The notes below the pieces were generated by a model. It made no database searches and was not told where the DNA came from. It was given only the letters and a program-made list of their open reading frames with translations. Of a stretch of 60,020 nucleotides of DNA, positions 16,573-25,038 are shown piece by piece. Position 1 is the stretch's first letter. Every line of letters starts with the position of its first letter. The stretch is from the NCBI GenBank assembly GCA_002010305.1, contig MTND01000010.1, positions 1 to 60,020 on the forward strand. Reading direction: 5' to 3'. The translations under genes were made by a program, and so were the position numbers. The stretch is from Archaeoglobi archaeon JdFR-42. GTDB taxonomy: Archaea > Halobacteriota > Archaeoglobi > Archaeoglobales > JdFR-42.

Positions 16573-16992
16573 TTATCTTTTTATAAGTTTCTGAATAAGC
16601 ATTCTGGTAGAAGAGCTCAGATCCAGTTCTAGAGTCTTTCTCAGAGGAAGGGATATAACATCTGTAGCATCTCCAGAGGGTTTCGCTTCTTTCAAAGGTG
16701 TGACAGGAGAGACAAGGATATCTACCACTACATAATGATACCTTACCTTCCCTCTATCATCTACGATAATCTCCCCTACATCAATGATCTTTTCTGGAAT
16801 TCCCTCTATATCTGTCTCTTCCTTTAACTCTCTAATGGCAGCGTCAAAAAGTGGTTCTCCCAGCTTCACATGGCCTCCTGGAATACTCCATTTTCCTTCA
16901 TCTGGTGGATACTTTCGTTTAATAAGGAGGATATTCTGCCCCTCCAAGACAACTGCTCCAACTCCCACTTCAGGTCTGTCTGGAAACTCCAT
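16573..16992 (-). CDS. NUDIX hydrolase (ADP-ribose pyrophosphatase-like)
   Basis: The 139-residue protein carries a full NUDIX box, GHVKLGEPLFDAAIRELKEE (residues about 39-58), which binds magnesium and cleaves nucleoside diphosphates linked to another group. The order GVGAVVLEGQNILLIKRKYPPDEGKWSIPGG is typical of archaeal ADP-ribose pyrophosphatase-like members. It lies in a same-strand cluster with a small unknown gene upstream and an HD hydrolase downstream. Confidence 0.88.
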   Translation of the reverse strand: MEFPDRPEVGVGAVVLEGQNILLIKRKYPPDEGKWSIPGGHVKLGEPLFDAAIRELKEETDIEGIPEKIIDVGEIIVDDRGKVRYHYVVVDILVSPVTPLKEAKPSGDATDVISLPLRKTLELDLSSSTRMLIQKLIKR

Positions 16993-17050
16993 ACTGATGG
17001 TTCCCCCAAAAATATCTTCGGGATCTTTACCGTTTCGCCTGTATCAGCCC

Positions 17051-17236
17051 TCAATCACACACAAAAGAAAGAACTTCTATCTCCTCATACTTCAGCACAT
17101 CTTCCGGGGCAACAGCAGAATTACCAACCAGAATAATCCCACCTTCCTCTACGATTTCCCTTGCATATTTCACTGCTTCATCTCCTTCTTTCTCAATTAT
17201 TTTTCCATCCTGTTCAACAATTTTGAATCTCACCAT
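17051..17236 (-). CDS. Small hypothetical protein, 61 aa
   Basis: I do not recognise the family. The protein has an alternating strand-helix-strand pattern (VRFKIVEQDGKIIEK, EAVKYAREIVEEGG, IILVGNSAVAPEDVL) that suggests a compact alpha/beta fold, with no cysteine pair and no membrane segment. It lies 58 bases upstream of the NUDIX gene on the same strand. Coding-like composition and position support it as real. Confidence 0.55.
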   Translation of the reverse strand: MVRFKIVEQDGKIIEKEGDEAVKYAREIVEEGGIILVGNSAVAPEDVLKYEEIEVLSFVCD

Positions 17237-17317
17237 ATAGCATCATACAGCAAATGGACTGCCCCATTAAAAATGTTATCCTGCAAAAAGATATAAAGGT
17301 CTCCGGAAAATCTTTTC

Positions 17318-17842
17318 ATGATGAAAGAATGTATAAGGCTCTTGTTTAAAAGAAAATCAGTACGAAGTTTTCTAGATAAAGACGTGGACGATAAAGTTAT
17401 TCTCCAGATCTTGGAGGCTGGCAACGCAGCACCTTCAGCTGGAAATCTGCAACCAAGGGAGTTCATTGTGGTCCGTAATAAAAATATAAAAGAGGAACTG
17501 TCAAAGGCTGCACTGAATCAGCGATTTATAGCCAGAGCTCCCGTGGTGATAGTGGTGGTAGCAAATTTCCCCAGATCCACTAGGGTATATGGAGAGAGAG
17601 GATACTTTTACACCATTCAGGACTGCTCAGCAGCAATTCAGAATATTCTTCTGGCAGCCGAAGCCCTTGGCCTAGGAAGTTGCTGGGTAGGAGCTTTCAA
17701 GGATGAAGAAGTAAGCAGGATACTCAAATTGCCTGACCATACCAGACCTATGGCCATCATACCAATAGGATATCCTAAAAAAGAAGGGGCTAAAACTGGA
17801 AGAATATCTATTCAAGAATTGATCCACAGAGACCATTGGTAA
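17318..17842 (+). CDS. Nitroreductase family protein
   Basis: The 174-residue protein shows the nitroreductase FMN-binding pattern: RKSVRSFLDKDVDD at the N-terminus, AGNAAPSAGNLQPREFIVV (about residue 34), DCSAAIQNILLAAEALGLGS (about 101) and CWVGAF. Members use NAD(P)H or F420H2-type donors to reduce quinones, nitro groups or flavin-related substrates. A second Met codon directly follows the first. It diverges from the small 17051-17236 gene. Confidence 0.87.
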   Translation: MMKECIRLLFKRKSVRSFLDKDVDDKVILQILEAGNAAPSAGNLQPREFIVVRNKNIKEELSKAALNQRFIARAPVVIVVVANFPRSTRVYGERGYFYTIQDCSAAIQNILLAAEALGLGSCWVGAFKDEEVSRILKLPDHTRPMAIIPIGYPKKEGAKTGRISIQELIHRDHW

Positions 17843-17849
17843 CAACGTA

Positions 17850-18114
17850 TAGAGCATATGACCCGATTCATCTCCTTTATTTTCCTTAAGGTGGTTCCTA
17901 ACATTTATTCTCTCGGATGACATTCCATACTCCGGTATAGACAACCACAGAGCTTTGAAATCCAGAAACGCTAGATTATTGTCCACCCGACTCCATCAAT
18001 ATTAGCTTTATTCCCAGATCATGCGAGAATGGGAGTGGATCTCATCAAGAACCTATTCTGGCTGTCGCAGCCAATTGTTGCAGCCAACATCCCAAATATA
18101 AAAAGTCTTCTCAT
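17850..18114 (-). pseudogene. Decayed small lipoprotein gene
   Basis: A minus-strand frame from ATG18114 reads MRRLFIFGMLAATIGCDSQN, a convincing lipoprotein signal with lipobox ATIGC. It meets an in-frame TGA at 18021-18019, reads SGNKANIDGVG after it, and then needs a frame change near 17987 to continue as VDNNLAFLDFKALWLSIPEY and beyond. A stop plus a frameshift is best explained as decay. The rest of 17843-18263 holds only AT-rich sequence and the TATA box of elp3. Confidence 0.4.
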
Positions 18115-18230
18115 TCAATCCCATGTAATCACACCTCACAATCATTTTCCAATTTAAGATTTCTGAAGATCCTCCATAACCTTTGTATGGTCTTTAGATG
18201 TTTTGTTATACAACAGAACTGGGTGCCAAA

Positions 18231-18239
18231 TGTATATAT
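18231..18239 (+). promoter_or_regulatory. TATA box of elp3
   Basis: TGTATATAT lies 25-33 bases before the GTG at 18264, matching leaderless spacing and supporting GTG as the start codon. Confidence 0.5.
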
Positions 18240-18263
18240 CCCTTTACCGATCTGAGATAGGCC

Positions 18264-19850
18264 GTGGCACCAAACCTTTCAGAAAAATATAACCAAGCAT
18301 GTAAAGAAATTGCTACTAGATTAATACATGGAGAAGAGGATCTGGATCGGATTAAAAGAGAGGTCAGCCGAAAATACGGTCTTGCATCACTACCTCGAAA
18401 TTCCGACATTCTAAAAATTATTCCACCTGAAAAGAAGAAGAAGTTTCAAAAAATACTGGTTTTAAAACCTGTTAGAACCATTTCTGGAGTGGCGGTTGTA
18501 TCTGTCATGACCTCTCCTTCCAGATGTCCTCATGGTAAATGCATTCCCTGTCCAGGAGGGGTGGAATTCTCCACTCCTCAAAGCTATGTAGGTCACGAAC
18601 CGGCTGCCCTACGAGGGAAACAGCATGATTTTAATCCTTTTAACCAAGTATATCATAGACTGAAGCAGCTCCAAGAGATAGGGCATCCTATTGACAAAGT
18701 AGAACTCATTGTTATGGGTGGTACCTTTACCTCAAGAACCCTCTGCTATCAGGAATGGTTTGTAAAGGAATGTTTCAATGCTATGAACTATTTGTCCGGG
18801 TTGAAAGAGGAGATTATTCTGGAGAAAGCTCAGATTAAAAACGAAAAAGCCCGAATTAGAAATGTAGGAATAACCTTCGAGACCCGGCCGGATTGGGCCA
18901 GACCATTTCACATTGAAACTATGCTCAGACTTGGTGGAACTAAAGTAGAGCTTGGTGTTCAGGCAGTATATGATTTTATTTTAAAGCGGATAGAAAGGGG
19001 ACATACAGTTGACGATGTGGTTAATGCAACACGACTGCTAAAAGATGCTGGATTCAAAGTCGGATACCATATGATGCCCGGACTTCCTGGAAGCAATAAA
19101 AAAAGAGATATACGGATGTTCAGGAAGATATTCACACAGGATGCATTCAAACCAGATTACCTGAAGATCTATCCCACTCTTGTTGTGAAAGGTACCAGAT
19201 TGTATGAAATGTGGAAGAAGGGGGAATACATCCCTTACACTACAGAGGAGGCTGTGGATCTGATCGCAGAAATTAAAACATTTGTTCCAGAGTACGTAAG
19301 AATTCAGAGAATTCAGAGAGATATTCCGGTTAGATTTGTAGAGGCTGGAACTAAAAAAAGCAACATTCGTCAGCTTGTTTTTGAAAAATTGGAAAGAGAA
19401 GGGAAGAAGTGCAGATGTATTCGATGTCGGGAAGTTGGTCATAAAATGCTTAAAAACCAAGATATTGGAGAATCGATCGATATAAAAATATCGCAGTATT
19501 CAGCCAGTGGGGGTAATGAGTATTTTATTTCCGCTGTATATGACGAAAAAGATGTTCTGTTTGGATTTACAAGGTTAAGAATTCCAGGAGAGGTATTTTC
19601 ATCAGAGTTGAAATCATCTGGAATTGTGAGAGAACTCCACGTATATGGCCCTATGGTGCCCATCGGAAAGCAGCCACTCACAGAATGGCAGCACAGAGGA
19701 ATCGGAGAGAGACTACTTAGAGAAGCTGAAAACATTACCCTCGAAAATGGGTGTAAAAACCTTGCGGTAATAAGTGGAGTGGGTGTGAGAGACTACTATA
19801 GAAATATGGGATATAGAAAAAAAAGATACTATATGGTCAAAAAACTATAA
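18264..19850 (+). CDS. elp3: Elp3: tRNA uridine(34) acetyltransferase/radical SAM enzyme
   Basis: Elp3 adds carboxymethyl-type groups to wobble uridine of tRNA using acetyl-CoA and a radical-SAM centre. The 528-residue protein has the N-terminal tRNA-binding segment, the radical-SAM cysteines in SRCPHGKCIPCPGG (about residues 90-103), VELGVQAVYDFILKRIERGH (about residue 230) and a zinc site (CRCIRCREVGH, about residue 376). A C-terminal GNAT domain reads HRGIGERLLREAENI (about 476). The length and domain order are normal for archaeal Elp3. The start is GTG18264, 25 bases after a TATA box, so the transcript is probably leaderless. Confidence 0.94.
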   Translation: MAPNLSEKYNQACKEIATRLIHGEEDLDRIKREVSRKYGLASLPRNSDILKIIPPEKKKKFQKILVLKPVRTISGVAVVSVMTSPSRCPHGKCIPCPGGVEFSTPQSYVGHEPAALRGKQHDFNPFNQVYHRLKQLQEIGHPIDKVELIVMGGTFTSRTLCYQEWFVKECFNAMNYLSGLKEEIILEKAQIKNEKARIRNVGITFETRPDWARPFHIETMLRLGGTKVELGVQAVYDFILKRIERGHTVDDVVNATRLLKDAGFKVGYHMMPGLPGSNKKRDIRMFRKIFTQDAFKPDYLKIYPTLVVKGTRLYEMWKKGEYIPYTTEEAVDLIAEIKTFVPEYVRIQRIQRDIPVRFVEAGTKKSNIRQLVFEKLEREGKKCRCIRCREVGHKMLKNQDIGESIDIKISQYSASGGNEYFISAVYDEKDVLFGFTRLRIPGEVFSSELKSSGIVRELHVYGPMVPIGKQPLTEWQHRGIGERLLREAENITLENGCKNLAVISGVGVRDYYRNMGYRKKRYYMVKKL

Positions 19851-19885
19851 AGCCTGACATGGTATCTGACAGTGAGGAGAGCAGA

Positions 19886-20629
19886 TTACCTTCTTGCTTT
19901 TCTCCACACCATAAAAAGGGCTATTACAACAGCCACAAAAAGTAAAATGAAAACTAGTTGCCACCCAATCAATCCTCCCCCCATCACTTCTGCCGCTTCT
20001 GGTACCGACACAGGCGAGGGAATTGCTTTGGGCATGGGTGTTGGGGTTGGCATGGGTGTAGGTGTACTTACTGGCATGGATTCGGGAACTGCCGTGTAAG
20101 CTATTTCCTGTCCCTTAAGGTAATATCCATAATACCATCCCAGAACCCCTCCAAATAAGGATGCAAAAACGAGAGCTGGCAGAAGACTCTTCAATTCTCT
20201 TATAATCCGTCCCCTGTCGGTCATTTTTGGAGCTATAACAATGTACTTTTCCTGAGGCTCGTAAATTTTAATTTTTCGTCCTTTTCTACTCCATCGTATT
20301 TCTTTTACACTTATAAGCCCCACTTCGAGAAGTTTTTCCACATTATACTGGACGGTTGTCAAGGGAACTTCCAGTTTTTCAGCTATTTTGGATGCAGAGA
20401 GAGGTTCTTCCGAGAGCAATTTGAGGATTTTTACTGCAGTCTCATTGGACAGTGCCTGGCTCACCACTTTTGCCAGGTCATCATCCATTGGAAGAACCAG
20501 CAGCTTTTTTACCATCGAGTACAGATTGGGATGAAGGTACATGAACTTTTTGATAACTACGAACCCGTTAGAAGTTATTTCCCTTAGAATTGAAGCTCCC
20601 TCTGGAAAACTTTTTAACTCATCTATCAA
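19886..20629 (-). CDS. Membrane-anchored winged-helix transcriptional regulator
   Basis: The 247-residue protein combines an ArsR-like winged helix (SNETAVKILKLLSEEPLSAS then KIAEKLEVPLTTVQYNVEKL, residues about 61-100) with two membrane segments (ALVFASLFGGVLGWYYGYYL about 151-170; the last about 222-240). Between them is a Pro/Thr/Met-rich spacer of roughly 30 residues (PTPMPTPTPMP) that should lie outside the cell. So DNA binding is cytoplasmic and a short outside loop might sense something. The start is uncertain: ATG20629 is only 11 bases from divergent rnhA, and ATG20488 would begin just before the winged helix. Confidence 0.72.
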   Translation of the reverse strand: MIDELKSFPEGASILREITSNGFVVIKKFMYLHPNLYSMVKKLLVLPMDDDLAKVVSQALSNETAVKILKLLSEEPLSASKIAEKLEVPLTTVQYNVEKLLEVGLISVKEIRWSRKGRKIKIYEPQEKYIVIAPKMTDRGRIIRELKSLLPALVFASLFGGVLGWYYGYYLKGQEIAYTAVPESMPVSTPTPMPTPTPMPKAIPSPVSVPEAAEVMGGGLIGWQLVFILLFVAVVIALFMVWRKARR

Positions 20630-20640
20630 AACTCAAATAG

Positions 20641-21039
20641 ATGAAGATTTTCATTGATGGGGCATCAAAGGGAAATCCAGGGAAAGCCGGAATAGGTGTA
20701 GTCATACAGAGTCATGATGGAAGTGTTATTCAAACTTACAAAGAGTATATTGGCTATGCCACCAATAATCAGGCCGAATATTTAGCTTTAATAAAGGGAC
20801 TTGATCTTGCAAGTAAAAGAGGAGCAGTGAATCTTGAGGTGTATTCAGATTCCGAGCTTCTAATCCGGCAGATGAATGGGGAGTATAAGGTCAGAAATCC
20901 TCATCTGAGAAAACTGTATGGTCAGGTAAAAAATCTAGAAAAAGGCTTCAAAAAAATCACTTACAGGCACATCTCACGAAAACAAAATTATCTGGCAGAT
21001 AAGCTGGCAAATGAAGCGATATATTCATCAAATCATTGA
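20641..21039 (+). CDS. rnhA: Ribonuclease HI family protein
   Basis: RNase HI cuts the RNA strand of RNA-DNA hybrids. The 132-residue protein shows the acidic catalytic set: Asp in FIDGASKGNPGKAGIG (residue 6), Glu in NNQAEYLALIKGL (about residue 46), Asp in VYSDSELLIRQM (about 70) and Asp in NYLADKLANEA (about 121). It is short and lacks the basic protrusion, like the archaeal type related to Sulfolobus RNase HI. It converges on cobQ with 10 bases between stops. Confidence 0.9.
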   Translation: MKIFIDGASKGNPGKAGIGVVIQSHDGSVIQTYKEYIGYATNNQAEYLALIKGLDLASKRGAVNLEVYSDSELLIRQMNGEYKVRNPHLRKLYGQVKNLEKGFKKITYRHISRKQNYLADKLANEAIYSSNH

Positions 21040-21049
21040 GCAGATTAAG

Positions 21050-22522
21050 TCATATCAGTCCCAGATCCATGAGAATTTGATCCACATCAATGTGCTGTTT
21101 AACCTCGCTCACCAGCTTCTCAATTCCATCGTCTTTTTTCCTGATGTCTGCTTTTTTCCCCAAATACTCCAGTACTGCCCTTATGACATTATCGTTCAGG
21201 AACAGGCCATGCATGTAGGTTCCAAAAACCATACCATCTTCTGAACAACTACCTTCATTCTCAAAAATCGGGTTGGATGCCTTCGTAATACCCATATGAA
21301 TCTCATATCCCTTTACTTTTTCTCCTTTTATTCTGTCGAGAATCACACAGTCTCCAGTTACTTTCCGCTCTACCTGCACTGTGGTTTTCTCATATTTATC
21401 GAATATACTCACCCCATCAATGAGGCCGAGACCTTCAATTTCAATATCTCCCTTCCCAAGTTCAATCCCTCTATCTACAATGACTCTGCTGAGCATCTGA
21501 TATCCACCACATATCCCTATAATAGGGATTCTCCCTGCAATTTTTTTGAGTTTTTTATCCATACCATGTTTTTTTAGCTCTATGAGATCTGCTACCGTGT
21601 TTTTAGTACCTGGAATGATCACAATAGAATACGAGTCTAGATCTTCATTAAGATCTACATACCGTACATCTGTATATTTTTCAAGTTTTTCAAAGTCAGT
21701 AAAATTGGAGATTCTTGGTAAACGAAGAATTGCAATATCCCCTCCCTTTTTCCTAGACCGACCTTTTTTCTCTTCCAGAGCTAGTGAGTCTTCTGATGGC
21801 AAATCAAAATCGAGATAAGGTAACACACCATACACTCTCACTCCAGTCATTGTTTCAAGGGCTGATATCCCAGAATCAAGAAGTCTCACATCCCCCCTGA
21901 ACTTGTTTATGATGAAACCTTTGATCAGTTTTCTATCCTCTTCTGGTATCAGCATATACGTGCCGTACAGACTGGCGAACACTCCACCCCTCTCAATATC
22001 GCCCACCAGATAAGTCTTCGCTCCGGTAAAACGGGCTACCGCCATATTGGTTATATCTCTGTCATAAAGGTTTATCTCGGCCGGATTTCCAGCTCCCTCT
22101 ATTACCACTATATCATATTCTTCAGACAATTTTTTAATGGATTTTGTAACAACATTCCACAGAGTTTGTGTTTCTTTATAATAATCTCTCGCCTGTATAT
22201 CTTTATAGGGCGCTCCATATACCATAATCTGGGCAGTTGAATCTCCCTTTGGTTTTATGAGTATAGGGTTCATGTATTCAGTGGGTTCTTCTTCACAGGC
22301 CATGGCCTGGACTGCCTGGGCTATGGCTATCTCTTTGCCCTCTTTTGTCACATAAGAATTGAGACTCATATTCTGGGCTTTAAAAGGAGTTACTTTATAC
22401 CCCATATCTTTTAAAATTTTGCAGAAAGCTGCAGTCAAAACACTCTTACCTGCATGGGATGTAGTTCCCACAAACATTATGAATTTGCATTCACTTTCCA
22501 CTCCATCTTTCCTGTCATACAT
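21050..22522 (-). CDS. cobQ: Cobyric acid synthase (CobQ/CbiP)
   Basis: CobQ amidates four side chains of adenosylcobyrinic acid diamide with glutamine and ATP in cobamide synthesis. The 490-residue protein has the P-loop MFVGTTSHAGKSVLTAAFCK, the region VIEGAGNPAEINL (about residue 137), and a glutamine amidotransferase half with catalytic Cys in GICGGYQMLS (about residue 333) and His in YMHGLF (about 435). The need for cobamides fits the corrinoid methyl-transfer module at the left edge. ATG22522 follows GAGGATGAAACGGG. Confidence 0.93.
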   Translation of the reverse strand: MYDRKDGVESECKFIMFVGTTSHAGKSVLTAAFCKILKDMGYKVTPFKAQNMSLNSYVTKEGKEIAIAQAVQAMACEEEPTEYMNPILIKPKGDSTAQIMVYGAPYKDIQARDYYKETQTLWNVVTKSIKKLSEEYDIVVIEGAGNPAEINLYDRDITNMAVARFTGAKTYLVGDIERGGVFASLYGTYMLIPEEDRKLIKGFIINKFRGDVRLLDSGISALETMTGVRVYGVLPYLDFDLPSEDSLALEEKKGRSRKKGGDIAILRLPRISNFTDFEKLEKYTDVRYVDLNEDLDSYSIVIIPGTKNTVADLIELKKHGMDKKLKKIAGRIPIIGICGGYQMLSRVIVDRGIELGKGDIEIEGLGLIDGVSIFDKYEKTTVQVERKVTGDCVILDRIKGEKVKGYEIHMGITKASNPIFENEGSCSEDGMVFGTYMHGLFLNDNVIRAVLEYLGKKADIRKKDDGIEKLVSEVKQHIDVDQILMDLGLI

Positions 22523-22613
22523 CCCGTTTCATCCTCATAATTTTAAGATTCCCTTGCTGTTCTTAACTTCATAAAAAGGAGATGAAAAACATATATTATC
22601 TACCACTTTTATG

Positions 22614-23087
22614 TTATTTTCTAAAAAAAATCAGTCTCTCACACATGTTATCTCCTTTCTCAAAGGATTTTAGAGTCACTACATCCACCTGAGGATTTAT
22701 ATTCTCAACGGTGACCTTGAACCACACATCACATCCAGCCTGATCTTCATCTTTCAGATTCATTCGTTGATGCCATTCCCACCAAGGACAGCTTGTGTGT
22801 CTCACAATTACTCCATCTTCACGTTCTATAATCTCAACTTCCTCTCCCATGATTTCGCTGCTTATCTGAATAGCTCTGGCAATACTCTTAATATCCTCAG
22901 GTTTTGCTACACCATATTCAAGATACAACTGAGCAGTTCCCTTGCCCACTTTTTCCCAGAACTTTTTAACAAGCCTTCTTGCAGCTTCATTTCCATACTC
23001 ATCCTTAACTGTATCTCGCCACTTAAAATAGAAATCTCTGCATATGTTCCACATAGCCCTTAGATCTTTTTCCGCATCTCTTACCAT
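22614..23087 (-). CDS. L-2-amino-thiazoline-4-carboxylate hydrolase-like protein
   Basis: The 157-residue protein resembles the ATC-hydrolase-like family common in anaerobic archaea and bacteria. It has a helical N-terminal half (MWNICRDFYFKWRDTVKDEY) and a cysteine-containing C-terminal half with HTSCPWWEWHQRM (about residue 96) and GCDVWFKVTVENINP (about 117). Real substrates of these homologues are unknown; some sit beside fatty-acid or amino-acid degradation genes. Here it diverges from the etfBA operon. The name is family-level only. Confidence 0.55.
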   Translation of the reverse strand: MVRDAEKDLRAMWNICRDFYFKWRDTVKDEYGNEAARRLVKKFWEKVGKGTAQLYLEYGVAKPEDIKSIARAIQISSEIMGEEVEIIEREDGVIVRHTSCPWWEWHQRMNLKDEDQAGCDVWFKVTVENINPQVDVVTLKSFEKGDNMCERLIFFRK

Positions 23088-23193
23088 TGATTTTCACCTT
23101 TTTACCTGTGATGTACCCTTCGCAATCAACCATCATATATTTTTTAATAGAAAAACTTTTTTATCATATCGCTAATCAATAAGTGGTGGTTTA

Positions 23194-23952
23194 ATGAAGA
23201 TCATAGTAGGGATCAAGCAGGTCTATGATGTAGACCAGATCAGAATCGATCAAGAGACCAGAGAACCTGTTCTGGACGTTCCTCTTAAAATCGATGATCT
23301 CAGTAAAAATGCCCTTGAAGAAGCCGTAAAACTGAAGGAAAAGCATGGTGGCCATATTTATGCCATACTGATCAATGGACCGAAAGCTGGAGAGGCTGTT
23401 AAAGAGGCTCTTGCCATAGGTGCTGATGAAGCGTATATTGTAGACACAAGCAATAAAGAAGTAGATACTCGAATTACTTCAAAGATCTTTAGCGCTCTTG
23501 TGAGGAAGGTTGAGTTTGACCTAATCCTCCTGGGTCACGCTTCTGTTGACAGTTACACCGGTCAGTTAGGCCCAAGAGTTGGAGAGATTCTCGGTATTCC
23601 CGTGATCACCCATGTAAGGGAGATACAGGTAAATGACGGAAAATTAATCGCCACAAGAGATCTAGAGACAGAATTTGAGATTGTAGCTGTGTCTATGCCC
23701 GCCTTGATTACCGTTACAAACGAGATAAACGAACCCCGCCTCCCTTCTCTATCTCAGATACTCAGTGCAAGAAAGAAACCCATCCACACATTAACACTGG
23801 AAGAAGTTGGGATTGCAGAGGAGTCTCTGTATGTAAACATAATCTCCAATAAAGCACCGAGAATGGAGAGAAAAAGAAAGATATACGAGGATGAGCATGA
23901 TACAGGCCTTCAGGAGATGATCTCAGATCTTGTAAAAGAGGGAGTGATATAA
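23194..23952 (+). CDS. etfB: Electron transfer flavoprotein beta subunit
   Basis: EtfB with EtfA takes electrons from acyl-CoA dehydrogenases. The 252-residue protein begins IIVGIKQVYDVDQIRID and shows the AMP/FAD-binding region DLILLGHASVDSYTGQLGPR (about residue 109) and the EtfB signature DLETEFEIVAVSMPALITV (about residue 155). The length is standard. EtfA follows with a one-base overlap (TAATG), so the subunits are made together. A FixC/FixX pair in the same locus is the likely onward electron acceptor. Confidence 0.92.
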   Translation: MKIIVGIKQVYDVDQIRIDQETREPVLDVPLKIDDLSKNALEEAVKLKEKHGGHIYAILINGPKAGEAVKEALAIGADEAYIVDTSNKEVDTRITSKIFSALVRKVEFDLILLGHASVDSYTGQLGPRVGEILGIPVITHVREIQVNDGKLIATRDLETEFEIVAVSMPALITVTNEINEPRLPSLSQILSARKKPIHTLTLEEVGIAEESLYVNIISNKAPRMERKRKIYEDEHDTGLQEMISDLVKEGVI

Positions 23953-24896
23953 TGGGTATCGCTATTTTTTCTGAACATGCCGAGTTAATCAAAGAGGTTT
24001 TATCAGCAGCAAACATATTAGTGGATCGATTTGGCGATTCAACTGTAATTACTTTTGAAAATAATGATTTTGAGAAGTATGGAGCAAAAAGTATAGTAAC
24101 AATTGAAGGGCCCCCAGAAAAAGTGAGGCTTGAGGACTACATGGTGCAGGCTCTCTTACAGTACTACGAGCGGTTTAAACCAGAAGTGATTCTCATAGGA
24201 TCAACCAGACGCGGAAAAGAAATAGCATCAAGACTTGCAGGAAAACTTGACACAGGATGTGTGACTGATATTACAGGTATCAAAATCAATGACGGCAATG
24301 ATGGAATTACAGTAGAGCGCTTTTCCTACAGTGGGCGTACCATTGCAAAAGAGGTCATAAACTCCAGCCCCGTCATACTCTCAGTCATGCCTAGGGCCTT
24401 CGAACCAGTAGAGAGAGAAGGAAGAGGAGAAGTGGTAGCATTTGATTTCACGTACAACCTCAAAGATTCGCCAGGTATTGAAATTGTAGACAAGAAAACC
24501 AGAGAGAGCGAGGCAATGGAACTTGAAAAAGCAGAAGTAATACTAGGAGTTGGTCGAGGAATTGGAGGGGCGGATAAAATCAAAGAGTTGGAAGAGCTGA
24601 AAGATCTCCTAAATGCAGAAATTGGGAGTACACGCCCTGTGGCCTATGACTATGGATGGCTTCCTGAAAGCACTATGATTGGCTTATCAGGAAAAAGAGC
24701 AAAACCAAAGCTGTACATAGGTATTGGAGTTTCAGGACAGATTCAGCATATCACAGGAATTATGCAGGCTAAAACCATTGTAGCCATAAACAAAGATAAA
24801 GAGGCCCCTATATTCGAATATGTTGACTATGGGTTTGTGGGAGACTGGAAAGAAATAATACCGAAAATGGTTGAACAATTGAAAAAGATTAGATAA
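23952..24896 (+). CDS. etfA: Electron transfer flavoprotein alpha subunit
   Basis: The 314-residue protein has the EtfA C-terminal FAD domain: VILGVGRGIGG (about residue 196), RPVAYDYGWLP (about 231), IGLSGKRAKPKLYIGIGVSG (about 244) and QAKTIVAINKDKEAPIFEYV (about 273). It forms the heterodimer with EtfB encoded directly upstream with a one-base overlap. It carries no N-terminal ferredoxin domain. Whether this pair bifurcates electrons cannot be decided by eye. Downstream genes are beta-oxidation enzymes. Confidence 0.92.
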   Translation: MGIAIFSEHAELIKEVLSAANILVDRFGDSTVITFENNDFEKYGAKSIVTIEGPPEKVRLEDYMVQALLQYYERFKPEVILIGSTRRGKEIASRLAGKLDTGCVTDITGIKINDGNDGITVERFSYSGRTIAKEVINSSPVILSVMPRAFEPVEREGRGEVVAFDFTYNLKDSPGIEIVDKKTRESEAMELEKAEVILGVGRGIGGADKIKELEELKDLLNAEIGSTRPVAYDYGWLPESTMIGLSGKRAKPKLYIGIGVSGQIQHITGIMQAKTIVAINKDKEAPIFEYVDYGFVGDWKEIIPKMVEQLKKIR

Positions 24897-25038
24897 CCAA
24901 TAATCTATTTTCTACTTCTACTTTTTTCCAAATAAACCTCAAAAATAGCTGTTACGGCCCTTAAAAAGCAAAATAACCGATTTTTCCAGAGAAACGAAAT
25001 CGCTATACTTAAATAACATGTATACGATATTTAAAATC

